Assembly (NCBI RefSeq): GCF_032062135.1
Contig: NC_092862.1
Coordinates: 91,030,781-91,094,780, forward strand
DNA from: Pyxicephalus adspersus
Lineage: Eukaryota; Chordata; Amphibia; Anura; Pyxicephalidae
Length of the DNA: 64,000 nt
Reading direction: 5' to 3'
Under the pieces are notes generated by a model that saw only the letters and a program-made list of their open reading frames with translations, did not search any database and was not told the DNA's origin. Positions within the stretch are counted from its first letter, which is position 1, and each line of letters opens with the position of its first letter. Positions 22,313-34,379 of the stretch are shown here, piece by piece. A program made the position numbers and the translations under genes.

Positions 22313-23185
22313 TTAACCACCTGGGCGGTTAGCCCGCACCTGGTTAGGGGTAAGAAAACTTGCTACTATCATTTACCCCGAACCAGGTGCTGGGGAGATA
22401 AAAATATAAACAAGCGTTACAGTGCAATCCGATTGTCATACAACTTTTATGACAATCAGATTACAACTGAAAAAAATACTTACCTTGTCTCCGCAGCTCC
22501 TCCGGAGGAGTCTTCTGTCTTCATCCGGCGTGTGCAGTGACGATCTCCGAGGTTTCCCGGTGACGTCACTGCATGCGTCGGTGCGGGAGGGAGGCGGGGG
22601 GGGGGAAATTCAAAATTTTGTATTGAGTTCCTTTGCATTGAACTCAATACAAAAAAGCTGTATTGAGTCCAATACAAAGAAATCCTTATATAATATATAT
22701 ATAATTGTATTATATATATATTATATAGGCTACAGTACATTACATTATACACTATTTTTTTTTTTAAACTTTTTTTTAGTTTTTTTTGAAGATTTTTTTT
22801 TTAAAGATTTTTTTTTTTAAGGTTTTTTTTATGTTTTATAAAAAAAAAATTATTAAATTTATAAAATTTTGGACATATTTTGGTGAGTTATGCGGTAATT
22901 CGGTGAATTATAAGTAATTATTGAGTAATTCGGTGAATTAGAGCCTACAATCTAAAATACATTTCCATGCAAAAAATGTAACACTTTTGCATGGAAGTTT
23001 GGAAAGAATTAGAATACCCGGCGTTCGCGTACGCGTCCCCTGGGGAATCCTGATGATGTCCGTGCATGCGCCCGTCGATGGGGGTCGTAGCGGGAAATTC
23101 AAATATTTTGTATTGGATTCATATATTTATGTGGTTTTGTCTATAGGTATGTGACGTTGGACGGTTGGACACTAGGGAGGTGTTT
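22313..23185. mobile_element. TTAA-ended composite miniature element
   Basis: The left end TTAACCACCTGGGCGGTTAGCCCGC (from 22313) resembles the TTAACCTCCCTAGCGGT end at 14940. Inside are an inverted pair ACCTGGTT.GGGGTAA / TTACCCCGAACCAGGT (22338-22390), a GC-rich block, a GGGAAATTCAAAATTTTGTATTGA core, a TATATAATATA palindrome at 22685-22735 and long poly-T tracts. A second GGGAAATTCAAATATTTTGTATTGGA core is at 23092-23116, so two copies may be joined. The right end near CTAGGGAGGTG (23172) is degenerate. A minus-strand AAGGTAAGTAT (splice-donor-like) is at 22478-22487. Confidence 0.5.
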
Positions 23186-23242
23186 TAGAAAAATATATTA
23201 CTATACAGTATACCGAATTATCGCATTTTCAGTATTTTTCTC

Positions 23243-23380
23243 CGTCGGTCCGGTCGTTCGTTTCCAGCGACTTTCCTCGTTCGTCGGCGTCGTTGGTTAC
23301 TTTTTTACAAACGATTTTTTGCCCAATCGATCGTTCGTCGTTCGATTGGAACGATAAAAATTGGAAGTGTGTACGCACCT
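23243..23380 (-). mobile_element. Harbinger-type miniature element, one end only
   Basis: From GGTCCGGTCGTTCGTTTCC to GTGTGTACGCACCT followed by TTA, this matches the right third of the element at 57612-58035 almost base for base. The rest is missing. It abuts the truncated end of L1 number 3. Confidence 0.8.
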
Positions 23381-23383
23381 TTA

Positions 23384-23582
23384 CAGTACCACAATATATG
23401 TAGTAATGTACCAAGTTCTCCACATTCCCTCCAGCATAGATTAACCCCCGCACTTGAAAAATGCTATAACCTCACTGGAGTCAAATACCAATACCATTGT
23501 ATTTGAATTCGGAGCATATAACAAATATTTTACTCCAGATCTGCAGTGTTGCTTGCATGGACGGATACTCATTACACGGTGT
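23384..23582 (-). pseudogene. L1 number 3 ORF2, C-terminal fragment beyond the inner L1
   Basis: Read on the minus strand, this begins with YPSMQATLQIWSK (matching AYPTIQATLQIWGKYPIYDS in the inner L1). It then jumps, through an internal deletion near 23500, to GLIYAGGNVENLVHY, the decayed equivalent of the zinc-knuckle region. It continues L1 number 3 from 31691, the inner L1 having inserted between the two parts. It ends against the Harbinger fragment. Confidence 0.75.
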
Positions 23583-24129
23583 CTAATACCCTAGTTTTTT
23601 TTTGTTTTTTTTTAATAATTTTTCTTTATTGAAGGATATATAGTACAAAGTTACAATAGCAAATAAAAACATGAATAAAAGACAATGGTGCATATCCATT
23701 TTTCAATGAAAAAGAGAAAAAAACACCATAAGGGTGACAATCAAACAGAAAAGAGGAGATACAAAAAAAGTGTATAGGAATAAAAGATACAACAGATATC
23801 AAAAGAAGGAATCTACAAATACAAACATAGAAACAAACACAAACATATACCAGCCATTATTAAACCTATATATGATCATATGCGACATCTGAGTAAGATA
23901 AACTAAATACAGCAATACATCTTGCCATATTTGTCCATAGAACTAAAAAAGGTAATCTTTAAAATTAAAGAGAAATATTGATGACACATTTCTTGTGCTT
24001 AAACCATACTGCCCAATTCATAAGAAATTGCTTGAATCGGTTTTGAGACAAAGCAAAAATTCGTTCATAAGAACAATGATCATTAATATCTTTAACAACT
24101 TCGGACACCATCGGTACCTGTAGACTTTT

Positions 24130-27100
24130 CTACTTACGTAATATAGACAATTTGGCACTTAAAAGCACGTGGATAACTACGGATCTGGCTAGTATAGGAA
24201 TTTCGTCCAACCCCAAATGCAAAATCGCCAACTCAGCCCCAAATTGGATATGGGTGTTTGAAATCTCCGAGATCAATGTAAAACTTTGATTCCAGAAAGA
24301 TCTGACCGAAATACAGCCCCATAAAATATGGTGCAAGGAACCAAGGCCACCACATTCTCTCCAGCATAAATTTGAACCGGATCCTGAGAAATGTGCCATC
24401 TTAACCGGTGTTAGATACCAATGATTTATCACTTTTTGGTACATATTCCAGTGATCCGCACATTTAGTAACTTGATACGTTTCATTCAATGTAGCTAGCC
24501 ACAAACTATCAGGGATCGTAATATTAAAAACTATTTCCCACTTTCGCATCGCTGAAGATTTCCGAAATCCCAAATTAGAACTAACCAATCGGTAGAATTT
24601 AGAAATTCCTTTGGTCCCCGAAGCCAAATTATTAAAGTAAAGAAATATAGATTTCTCCATAGGGAGTCTGTCCGATAGATCTAGAGTCAATAAGCAGTGC
24701 CGAATTCGCATATAAGTAAAAAATTCTGTAAGTGGCAAATTATAGATCTTTTGCAGAGATTGAAAAGTTTTAAATTTTTTGAAAAAATAGAGGTCTTTAA
24801 GTTTAGTAATTCAATAATTTTGCCAGGAAGTTTAAATTTAAATGGGGAATAAACACCTCCAAAATCCTCAAATCTGGGGTAAGTAGCATAGTTGACTGCA
24901 CACTTGAATCATAAATCGGATATTTACCCCAGATTTGAAGAGTAGCTTGAATTGTTGGGTATGCATTAGAAGGCACACAAAATCCCATTTTTATGGCCAA
25001 TAATAACCATCGAAAACAAGGATAATTGAGAAATGACCATTCCATCTCCACCCATATTTTACTAGTGTCTTTAGTCCACCAATGTTTAATTTGAGCCATA
25101 AGGGAAGCAATGTAGTAACATCGAATACTGGAAAGACCCAACCCTCCAAATCTCCTCTCCTTAATCATAATTGAATAATTACAGCGTGCTTTCTTATTAA
25201 GCCAAACATACTCAGAGAGATATTTTTGTGCTTGTGCAAAGAAAGAGGCTGGCACTGGAATACATACTGTCCTAAATATATACAAAACTTTTGGTAATAG
25301 GAACATCTTAAATGCCGCAAGTCTACCAGCTATAGAAAATTCCTGTTTTCGTAGAGATAACAACTCCGCCTGCATAGATGTCAAGAGCTTTTTGTAATTA
25401 CATTCATACAGGGATAGAGTACGAGCTGGTAGAGTTATACCCAAAAATTAGATAGATGATGTCTCCCACAAGAAAGGGAACTCAATACTCCATTGTTCCA
25501 CAGTGCTTGAGGATATATTAAGCGGCAAGATATGTGATTTGGACATATTAAGCTTATAGTAAGAAGCTTTACTATATTGGTCAATAACATCTAATACTAT
25601 CCTCAGGGATATCAAAGGTTGGGTCAATATTAACATAATATCATCTGCAAATAAGCTTATTTTATGTTCTCTACCTGCTATTAATATACCATGGATCCTT
25701 GCCTCTATCCTTACTTTCTCTGCAAAAGGTTCGGCTAGTAAAATAAAGATAATAGGTGAGAGCGGACAACCTTGTCGCGTACCATTGGTAATATCAAAAC
25801 TGGAGGAGAGGGCACCAGATGTAAAAACTCTAGCACTAGGAGTGGAATATAAAGACAAAATAGCCGATCTAATCCAGCCTAATATGCCAAATTTATCCAA
25901 CACCGAAGACAAATATCCCCAATGTACTCTGTCAAATGCCTTCTCTGCGTCTAAAGAAAACAGCAGAGAAGGACACTTGTGCAATTCAGCAAATCGCAAT
26001 ATATTGATCAGTCTTCTAGTACCATCAGGAGCTTGTCTGTTCTTTACAAATCCTACTTGATCAGAATGAACCAGATCTGGGACAATCGAAGTTAACCAAG
26101 GTGCCAAAATCTTTGCATAAATCTTAACATCAGAATTAGGAAGCAAAATTGGTCTATATTGGTTGGGGCTCATACAATCTTTCCCTTCTTTGGGGATAGT
26201 AACAATCACTGCTTGGAGCATTTCCTTAGGAAACATTCCACATTCAGCTGCCTTATGGAATACTCGAACCAAATATGGTGAGAGTTGCGCCTTAAAAATA
26301 TATAATATATAATATTCATTAGGGAATCCATCTATTCCCAGGGTTTTATTATTTGGTAGAGAACTAATAATCTTTCCTATTTCAGCTATTGTAAAGGGAG
26401 CAGAAAGATATTGTAATTGTGCTGCTGTGACTGTAGGTAAAGAGATAGACTCTAAAAACTGAGATATAGATGCGGCAGTCAGTTGAAACGTGGCACTGTT
26501 GTCCTTTAAGTTAAAAAGACTTTTATAATATTTACAGAAAGCTTCCGCTATCCCCTGAGGGCTGTAAGAATACTTATTGGTAACAGGATCTAGGATGGAA
26601 AAAATATTGGATTTGGTTCTTCTAATTCTAATTCTCCTAGCCAAATATGCTCCCGGTTTATTGCCTAAAGAATATTGAGTGGCCTTCAATTTCCTAATAT
26701 AGGTATCATATTTAAAAAGTAAGAGGGATCTAAGTTGTATTCTACATTTAGAGAGTGTAGCTGTTAGTTGCGGAGTTTGTTAAGAGTCTCCAAGTCTCTA
26801 ATAGACTGTAGCAGCTGATTAATCTGTTTCATTCTACCCTTATTTTCATGTGCACTAGCTTTAAGAAACATACCTCTCATATAGGCCTTATGTGCATTCC
26901 AAATATCAAAGATATTAACATCAGCAGTATCATTTAAAGAAAAATATAAGTCCTGCGCGCTTTTACAAAATCATCTCGATATGTCGGTGGGTTAAGAGAA
27001 AAGTCTTTAAGTGCCACAGTCTATCAGGTCTAGATGATCGAACTTCCCATACAATCGTCACTGGTGCATGATCTGACCATGTTATAGATTCAATGGAAGA

Positions 27101-27736
27101 TTGAGAAATATTGATGAGGGAACGTAAGTCTGTCAAAAAAAAATCAATACGAGAGTACGAAGGATGTACTTGCGAATAGTATGTATATTCACGCTCCTCT
27201 CCATGTTGACACCTCCAAATATCGAACAGTTCGTATTCTATGAGAAGATTTCGCAAATCTTGGGATCTCCGTTTAGATTTAGCTTTAGAGTCCAAAAGAG
27301 AATAGGGAGTCGTGTTGAAGTCCCCTCCTACAAGCAACACTCCTTGTATAACTTTATTTACTAATTTAAAGAGCTTCCTCAAAAAAGAGTGTTGGTTGTA
27401 ATTAGGAGCGTACACATTCACCAAGGTAAAAATTTCTGCATTAATTTTGCAAATCAAAATTAGATACCTGCCATCCTCTCCAACAATATGATTGAGATAT
27501 TGATATGGAACAGAATCTCTAATTGCCAACATCACTCCACATTTCTTCTTGGGTAAGCTCGCCATGAAAGTATGGGGAAAATATTTCAGCTTCCAATTGG
27601 GCAATTGAAGATTATGTAGGTGAGTTTCCTGGAGGAAGATAACATCTGCTTTCAGGCTTTGCATTTCCTTAAATAGTAGGTTTCTTTTGAATGAGGTATT
27701 AAGACCGCGAACATTTAAAGAGACAAAACGTGTCAT
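24130..27736 (-). pseudogene. L1 number 2 ORF2 (endonuclease and reverse transcriptase), few breaks
   Basis: The endonuclease frame (27736-26963) has all expected blocks: SLNVRGLN near residue 9, FLQETHLH (catalytic Glu) near 37, VYAPN, GGDFN, YSRIDFFLTD and SDHAPV. After a frame break the reverse transcriptase frame (26689-25448) shows QYRPILLPN, NRQAPDGTRRLIN, LDAEKAFDRV, NGTRQGCPLSPIIF and SLFADDIML. The thumb and C-terminal parts follow at 25444-24803 and 24738-24130, ending with a Cys/His knuckle (CWRECGGLGSLHHILWGC). Breaks near 26960-26690, 25446 and 24770 make it non-functional as read. Confidence 0.9.
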
Positions 27737-28030
27737 CCTCGCATTTTTGAAATTGGAACCAACATAGCTGTGGAAACTTTTCCGACATGTAATTTAAAAT
27801 TGAAGTCATCCGAATATAATCCAACAAAAAAAGCACCAATTGGCTGGTTTAACAAAAACAGAGACAGAAAAAAAAATAGAGAAAATTTAAGAAAAGGGGT
27901 AATGTTCTCCTGGGTAATATCCAGGTATATCGGGCAACAGAAAGTCATACTGACTAGATAGAGACACAATCCTGTGCCAGTAAGGGCTATAAAGTAAAAG
28001 AGTGACCTCTCCGTTTCAAATTAGGACCAT

Positions 28031-28960
28031 TCATGAGACACTTTTTTTTGGGGATGACTGAGACTGCTTTTCAGAAATAGGTTTGTCCAGATTCCATCTT
28101 TGAAGAAGCTGTTGACCTGTTTCAACTGAGAACACTGAATGGGTTGCACCTTCATATGTTATAAGTAGTTTAGTCGGATACCCCCATCGGTATACAATCT
28201 GGTTGTCTAGCAATATTTTAGTAATAGGTAATAGTTTCCTCTGATTTTGAATCGTCTGTGCAGACAAATCAGTAAACAATTGAATATTGCGAAACTGCTC
28301 CGGTACAGAAGATGTTTTTCTGGCTGCTATCATAACTTTTTCTTTAATGTGGAAAAAGTGCATTTGTATTAGCACATCTCTTGGGGTCTCAGCAGGAAGA
28401 AACGCAGGTTTAGGAATTCTATGTGCCCGATCAATAGTAAGTTCTAAATCTGTTGCTGAGGGAACTGGAGCATGACACATTTGTTTGGCAAAGGTTCCTA
28501 AATCACCCAGGGTCACAGATTCAGGTATCCCCCTGAGCTTAATATTGTTGCTTCGAGAACGATCCTCCAAATCAGCTACCTTAGATCTAAGCCAATTCAA
28601 TTCAGATGTATGATCTTGATGAGCATCTATTAAATCATTGTGTGCCTCAGAGAATTCCCCCATTTTAGTTTCCATGTGTTGGATTCTTTTCCCAAAATTA
28701 GAGATTAGAGATTTACCCAGCATCAAGTTCAAATCTTGTTGTATGGAGTGTCTCAAAGACAGAAGCATATCTTTCAGAGTCGCTGGGGACAGAACTGCAT
28801 CTCCCACCTGAAAGCGCTCCAGGTCTATGTCCACTGTCGGGCCTGTACCTAAGGCCGTATCCTCTGTTATGCTTACCGCAGGATCAGGTGTATGCGGTGT
28901 CTCCGAATGTGAAAACAGAGATGGTGGTCCCGGTGAGGCAGTATGGTGGGAAGAGTCATC
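28031..28960 (-). pseudogene. L1 number 2 ORF1, copy A (start missing)
   Basis: The frame is open from 28834 to 28031 (267 codons), ending at the same C terminus (SSPKKSVS) as copy B. It has a coiled-coil-like region, KVADLEDRSRSNNIKLRGIPE and AHRIPKPAFLP. Upstream, frame changes near 28860 and the duplication junction at 28960 remove the natural start. It differs from copy B by a short deletion around LMLGKSLISNFG. Confidence 0.85.
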
Positions 28961-29349
28961 CAGGATCTAGGATGGAAAAAATATTGGATTTGGTTCTTCT
29001 AATTCTAATTCTCCTAGCCAAATATGCTCCCGGTTTATTGCCTAAATAATATTGAGTGGCCTTCAATTTCCTAATATAGGTATCATATTTAAAAAGTAAG
29101 AGGGATCTAAGTTGTATTCTACATTTAGAGAGTGCAGCTGATAGTTGCGGAGACGGAGACTGTTTGTTAAGTGTCTCCAGGTCTCTAATAGTCTGTAGCA
29201 GCTGATTAATCTGTTTCATTCTACCTTTATTTTCATGTGCATTAGCTTTAATAAACATACCTCTCATATAGGCCTTATGTGCATTCCAAATATCAAAGAT
29301 ATTAACATCAGCAGTATCATTTAAAGAAAAATATAAGTCCTGCGCGCTT

Positions 29350-30123
29350 TTACAAAATCATCTCGATATGTCGGTGGGTTAAGAGAAAAGTCTTTAAGTG
29401 CCACAGTCTATCAGGTCTAGATGATCGAACTTCCCATACAATCGTCACTGGTGCATGATCTGACCATGTTATAGATTCAATGGAAGATTGAGAAATATTG
29501 ATGAGGGAACGTAAGTCTGTCAAAAAAAAATCAATACGAGAGTACGAAGGATGTACTTGCGAATAGTATGTATATTCACGCTCCTCTCCATGTTGACACC
29601 TCCAAATATCGAACAGTTCGTATTCTATGAGAAGATTTCGCAAATCTTGGGATCTCCGTTTAGATTTAGCTTTAGAGTCCAAAAGAGAATAGGGAGTCGT
29701 GTTGAAGTCCCCTCCTACAAGCAACACTCCTTGTATAACTTTATTTACTAATTTAAAGAGCTTCCTCAAAAAAGAGTGTTGGTTGTAATTAGGAGCGTAC
29801 ACATTCACCAAGGTAAAAATTTCTGCATTAATTTTGCAAATCAAAATTAGATACCTGCCATCCTCTCCAACAATATGATTGAGATATTGATATGGAACAG
29901 AATCTCTAATTGCCAACATCACTCCACATTTCTTCTTGGGTAAGCTCGCCATGAAAGTATGGGGAAAATATTTCAGCTTCCAATTGGGCAATTGAAGATT
30001 ATGTAGGTGAGTTTCCTGGAGGAAGATAACATCTGCTTTCAGGCTTTGCATTTCCTTAAATAGTAGGTTTCTTTTGAATGAGGTATTAAGACCGCGAACA
30101 TTTAAAGAGACAAAACGTGTCAT
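29350..30123 (-). pseudogene. L1 number 2 ORF2 endonuclease, copy B (truncated by the duplication)
   Basis: This is a second copy of the 257-codon endonuclease frame, identical in translation to that at 27736-26963, with all catalytic blocks (QETHLH, GGDFN, SRIDFF, SDHAPV). It continues only to 28961, where ORF1 sequence of copy A begins, so no reverse transcriptase follows directly. Confidence 0.85.
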
Positions 30124-30417
30124 CCTCGCATTTTTGAAATTGGAACCAACATAGCTGTGGAAACTTTTCCGACATGTAATTTAAAATTGAAGTCATCCGA
30201 ATATAATCCAACAAAAAAAGCACCAATTGGCTGGTTTAACAAAAACAGAGACAGAAAAAAAAATAGAGAAAATTTAAGAAAAGGGGTAATGTTCTCCTGG
30301 GTAATATCCAGGTATATCGGGCAACAGAAAGTCATACTGACTAGATAGAGACACAATCCTGTGCCAGTAAGGGCTATAAAGTAAAAGAGTGACCTCTCCG
30401 TTTCAAATTAGGACCAT

Positions 30418-31536
30418 TCATGAGACACTTTTTTTTGGGGATGACTGAGACTGCTTTTCAGAAATAGGTTTGTCCAGATTCCATCTTTGAAGAAGCTGTT
30501 GACCTGTTTCAACTGAGAACACTGAATGGGTTGCACCTTCATATGTTATAAGTAGTTTAGTCGGATACCCCCATCGGTATACAATCTGGTTGTCTAGCAA
30601 TATTTTAGTAATAGGTAATAGTTTCCTCTGATTTTGAATCGTCTGTGCAGACAAATCAGTAAACAATTGAATATTGCGAAACTGCTCCGGTACAGAAGAT
30701 GTTTTTCTGGCTGCTATCATAACTTTTTCTTTAATGTGGAAAAAGTGCATTTGTATTAGCACATCTCTTGGGGTCTCAGCAGGAAGAAACGCAGGTTTAG
30801 GAATTCTATGTGCCCGATCAATAGTAAGTTCTAAATCTGTTGCTGAGGGAACTGGAGCATGACACATTTGTTTGGCAAAGGTTCCTAAATCACCCAGGGT
30901 CACAGATTCAGGTATCCCCCTGAGCTTAATATTGTTGCTTCGAGAACGATCCTCCAAATCAGCTACCTTAGATCTAAGCCAATTCAATTCAGATGTATGA
31001 TCTTGATGAGCATCTATTAAATCATTGTGTGCCTCAGAAAATTCCCCCATTTTAGTTTCCATGTGTTGGATTCTTTTCCCAAAATTAGAGATAGACATAT
31101 TAAATTTACCCAGCATCGAGTTTAAATCTTGTTGTATGGAATGTCTCAAAGACAGAAGCATATCTTTCAGAGTCGCTGGGGACAGAACTGCATCTCCCAC
31201 CTGAAAGCGTTCCAGGTCTATGTCCACTGTCGGGCCTGTACCTAAGGCCTTATTCCCCTTTATGCTTACCGCAGGATCAGGTGTATGCGGTGTCTCCGAA
31301 TGTGAAAACAGAGATGGTGGTCCCGGTGAGGCAGTATGGTGGGAAGAGTCATCCGCACTGTCAATCGATCTTGCTTTAGAGATGGGTAATGATGGAGAAG
31401 AATCCCCCACTGATTGTGCAGGAGAAGAAACTGGAAGAGGAGGGCTGGCGCCATCTTGTTGTTGACGAGATTGTTGCGGCCTGAAAAAGCAAGACAGTTT
31501 CTGAGGTTCCGTCTTACCCTTCTTCCGTCTAGTCAT
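30418..31536 (-). CDS. L1 number 2 ORF1 protein, intact frame (372 residues)
   Basis: L1 ORF1 proteins are RNA-binding trimeric chaperones packaged with L1 RNA. This frame has a basic/serine-proline-rich N-terminal region, a coiled-coil-like stretch (about residues 130-190, including MLLSLRHSIQQDLNSMLGKF), the signature DLEDRSRSNNIKLRGIPE that opens the RRM domain (about residues 205-225), and a C-terminal domain with AHRIPKPAFLP and LLPITKILLDN. I chose the ATG at 31536 (MTRRKKGKTEPQ) because the homologous start of L1 number 3 is MTKWKKGKLEPQ at 35086. The frame is also open 18 codons further upstream. It is the only full-length L1 frame in the window. Confidence 0.8.
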   Translation of the reverse strand: MTRRKKGKTEPQKLSCFFRPQQSRQQQDGASPPLPVSSPAQSVGDSSPSLPISKARSIDSADDSSHHTASPGPPSLFSHSETPHTPDPAVSIKGNKALGTGPTVDIDLERFQVGDAVLSPATLKDMLLSLRHSIQQDLNSMLGKFNMSISNFGKRIQHMETKMGEFSEAHNDLIDAHQDHTSELNWLRSKVADLEDRSRSNNIKLRGIPESVTLGDLGTFAKQMCHAPVPSATDLELTIDRAHRIPKPAFLPAETPRDVLIQMHFFHIKEKVMIAARKTSSVPEQFRNIQLFTDLSAQTIQNQRKLLPITKILLDNQIVYRWGYPTKLLITYEGATHSVFSVETGQQLLQRWNLDKPISEKQSQSSPKKSVS

Positions 31537-31645
31537 GTCAGCCAGGATCCGTAAGATGTCAGACCACCTGTAAGGAACTCGGAGGGTCAAAGTTGCTACG
31601 AAAAAAGTCGCTAACGCCCAGACTCACACAGAGCTTTCTCAAACA

Positions 31646-31656
31646 GCGGCCATCTT
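31646..31656 (-). promoter_or_regulatory. YY1-type motif near the 5' end of L1 number 2
   Basis: On the minus strand AAGATGGCCGC begins 22 bases into the element. It fits the YY1 consensus and is placed much as in human L1, where a YY1 site near the start positions transcription initiation. Function here is inferred from sequence and position only. Confidence 0.6.
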
Positions 31657-31711
31657 AAATGCCAGCCGGACACGCCCCCTAATACCCTAGTTTTAAAGCA
31701 AGCAGAAACCA

Positions 31712-34160
31712 CTAAAAGTTTGGGCAGTTATTAAACGAACGCTCCATTTCCACCCAAATCCTATTAGTGTCATTGTTCCACCAATGCAAAACTTGTGCCA
31801 TAAGAGAGGCAGCATAGTAATGTGAAATATTAGGAAGACCTATTCCTCTCAACTTCCTGAATTTAGTTGATATAAAATAGCAACATCTCGGTTTACTATT
31901 GTTCCACACATACATAGTAATACATCTTTGGGCCTCCACAAAATTGATTATCAACAGGGATAATTACTGATCTAAATAAATATAAAAATTTAGGCAGTAA
32001 AAACATCTTGAGCGCCGCTATCCTACCAGCTATAGAAAATCCCTGATTCTTCAAATAGAAAATCTGGTTGAAAATGTCCACAACTGCTCGCATAGAGGAA
32101 GAGGGGTCCGTAAAAACCAGCATAATGTCATCAGCAAAGAGACTTATCTTATGCTCCTCACCTGATATAAACAAACCACGAACTGCCACATCTGAGCGTA
32201 TCCTCTCTGCAAGGGGTTCCACCATCAACGTAAAAATAATAGGTGATACTGAGCATCCTTGGAGAGTCCCATTAGTAATATCAAAACAGGAAGATAAGGC
32301 TCTTGAAGGTAATACTCTCACACTTGGGGTAGAATATAAAGATAAAATAGCCGATTTTATCCACCTGGTCACTCCGAACTTATCTAGTACCGTGAGAGGT
32401 ATCCCCAGTGTACCCTATCAAAGGCCTTCTCTGCGTCTAAGGAGAACAAAAGAGAAGGTCACTTGTGGAGCTCAGCATATCGGATAATATTTATCAGTCA
32501 TCTAGTGCCATCTGGGGCCTTTCTGTCTTTCACAAAACCCACTTGATCTGAGTTGACAATATCTGGAATTAACGAAGCTAATCTCAGTGCTTTAGCCTTC
32601 GCATAAATCTTTATATCTCAAGTTAGGTTAAGAAACAAAATTGGACGGTACTGATTGGGGAGATTGGGGTCCTTCCCTTCTTTAGGGAGAGTAACAATTA
32701 TAGCCTGAAGCATTTCTTTTGGGAAGTTCCCCAATGCCGAAGCTTTATTAAATACATTGACCAGATGGGGAGATAGCATAGGAGTACATTTTTTAAAATA
32801 TCCGTTAGGGAAACCATCATTTCCCAGAGATTTATGATTTGGAAGCAACCTTATTACTTTATCAATTTCAGAAATTGAGAAAGGTTCGGACAGAAATTGT
32901 AATTGTCGTTCTTTTACTTTCTGTAAAGAAATGGAATCTACAAAGTTAGATTTAAAAAATATCATCCGGTTGGAAAGCTATCATCACACAAATTATACAA
33001 ACCTTTATAATATTTACAAAAGGTTTCTGCTATACCATGTGGACTGTACATACTTTGTTTGTTGACAAGGTCTATTATAGAAAAAATATAAGATTTGGAC
33101 CTTTGTATTTTAATTTTCCTAGCCAAGAGCGCCCCAGACTTATTCCCTAGTGAGTACTGATTAGCTTCCAATTTTTCAATATAGGAATCATATTTATACA
33201 ATAACATTGATCTAAGTTGTAATCTATCTTTCATCGAGGCTGCCGATACTTGTGGTGACGGGGATTTTGTATTAACCTCTTCCTGTTTACTAATAGACTC
33301 CAGTAACTTAGTCTTAGTCCTACTTTTCTTCTCAATAACACAGGTTTTAATAAATATACCCTTCATATACGCCTTATGGGCGTTCTACAGAATAAAAGGA
33401 TCCACAATTCCTGAGAATTAATAAACATCTCTTGATATTTCGGGTGACCCAAAATATACATATTTAACCTCTAAAGCCTTTCCAGTCTAAAGGGTTGTTC
33501 TCCCCACGTTACCGTCACTGGCGCATGGTCCAACCATGTGATGTTTCTGATATCAGATTGCTCGTATTTTCAAAAGAGACCAAAAATCCATCAAAAGAAA
33601 GTCAATACCGGAATGTGAAAGATGAATAGGGGAAAAATAGGAAAAATCTCTCTCAGATCCCTGTTGACACCGCCAGATATCATGAAGTTCAACTTCAACT
33701 AAAAGTCTATGAAGATCTTTAGATATTCTTTTAGCTTTAGAGTTAGAGTCCAAGGTAGAATGTGAAATCATGTTTAAATCACCTCCTATTAACTGCGCAC
33801 CTTGTTTAACCTTACTAACCTTTATAAATAGGATCCTGAGAAACGACTGCTGGTTGTTATGGGGTGCATAAACATTTACCAATAAGAATAGCTCCGTTTT
33901 CAATTTACAAATCATAATAATGTATCTGCCATCTGTACCGCTATGTGATTTATATAAGGAAAGTTAAGGGAGTCCTTGTCCGTTATCATTACTCCATATT
34001 TCTTCTTGGAAATGCTTGCAAAGTATATATGAGCAAATGATTTAGGATTCCATTTGGACATCAGTAAACTATGAATATGTGTTTCCTGAACGAAAATCAC
34101 TTCTCCGTTTAGACGTTGAAACTCCTTACAAAATAAAGCTTTCCTAAATGGCTCTTTAGC
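31712..34160 (-). pseudogene. L1 number 3 ORF2, broken into many frames
   Basis: Endonuclease pieces are at 34100-33553 (QETHIHSLL, VYAPHNNQQSF, GGDLN, FSYFSPIHLSHSGIDF). The linker is at 33366-32962. Reverse transcriptase pieces are at 32965-32618 (NQYRPILFLN) and 32372-31896 (NGTLQGCSVSPIIF, SLFADDIMLVFTDP). A thumb piece follows at 31954-31712 (ISHYYAASLMAQVLHWW). A short deletion joins the FADD region directly to the thumb block. At least five frame breaks make it dead. Confidence 0.85.
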
Positions 34161-34379
34161 TCTCCCACATTTAAGGAAACAAATGGGTCAATCCCATATA
34201 AAAACTATAGCCATAAGATTTGGTACTTTTAAGATCTCTCGTGGAGGTTCTTTCAGAATGATGTAAAGGCTGCAAATACTGCTTCCATCCTTGCACTGTC
34301 TAGTCAAAAAACGTATTGTTAATAGCTGCTGTCGCAAAAGGAAAAAGAAAAAAAACGTAGACTGGTAAAACTTACATAA

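Larger units (their letters stand above)
26584..31354 (-). repeat. 2.38-kb head-to-tail duplication inside L1 number 2
   Basis: Segment 26584-28960 is repeated as 28961-31354. The junction at 28960/28961 joins ORF1 sequence (..GTCATCC) directly to mid-ORF2 sequence (CAGGATCTAGG..). Each unit covers the N-terminal ORF2 region, the spacer and most of ORF1. The central part (about 26880-28640 against 29267-31027) gave identical translations in every frame compared, whereas both ends of the unit carry several substitutions and small indels (for example an 11-base indel near 26790 and a 10-base difference near 28710). Confidence 0.9.
23595..31678 (-). mobile_element. L1-type LINE number 2 (young), inserted in L1 number 3
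   Basis: The element runs on the minus strand from 5' end GGGGGCGTGTCCGGCTGGCA (31678) to a poly-A tail (poly-T at 23595-23618). The 12-base duplication CTAATACCCTAG at 23583-23594 and 31679-31690 marks target-primed insertion. It contains a ~140-base 5' untranslated region, ORF1, a ~295-base spacer, ORF2 and a 3' untranslated region (about 23620-24130), plus a 2.38-kb internal tandem duplication that makes it 8.1 kb long. ORF2 has only a few breaks, so it is younger than the neighbouring L1 copies. Confidence 0.9.

Noticed and set aside
27164..27364. Frames antisense to the L1 endonuclease (also 29551-29751, 28287-28475, 30674-30862)
   Set aside because: They mirror a coding frame on the opposite strand and are identical in both copies only because the DNA is duplicated.
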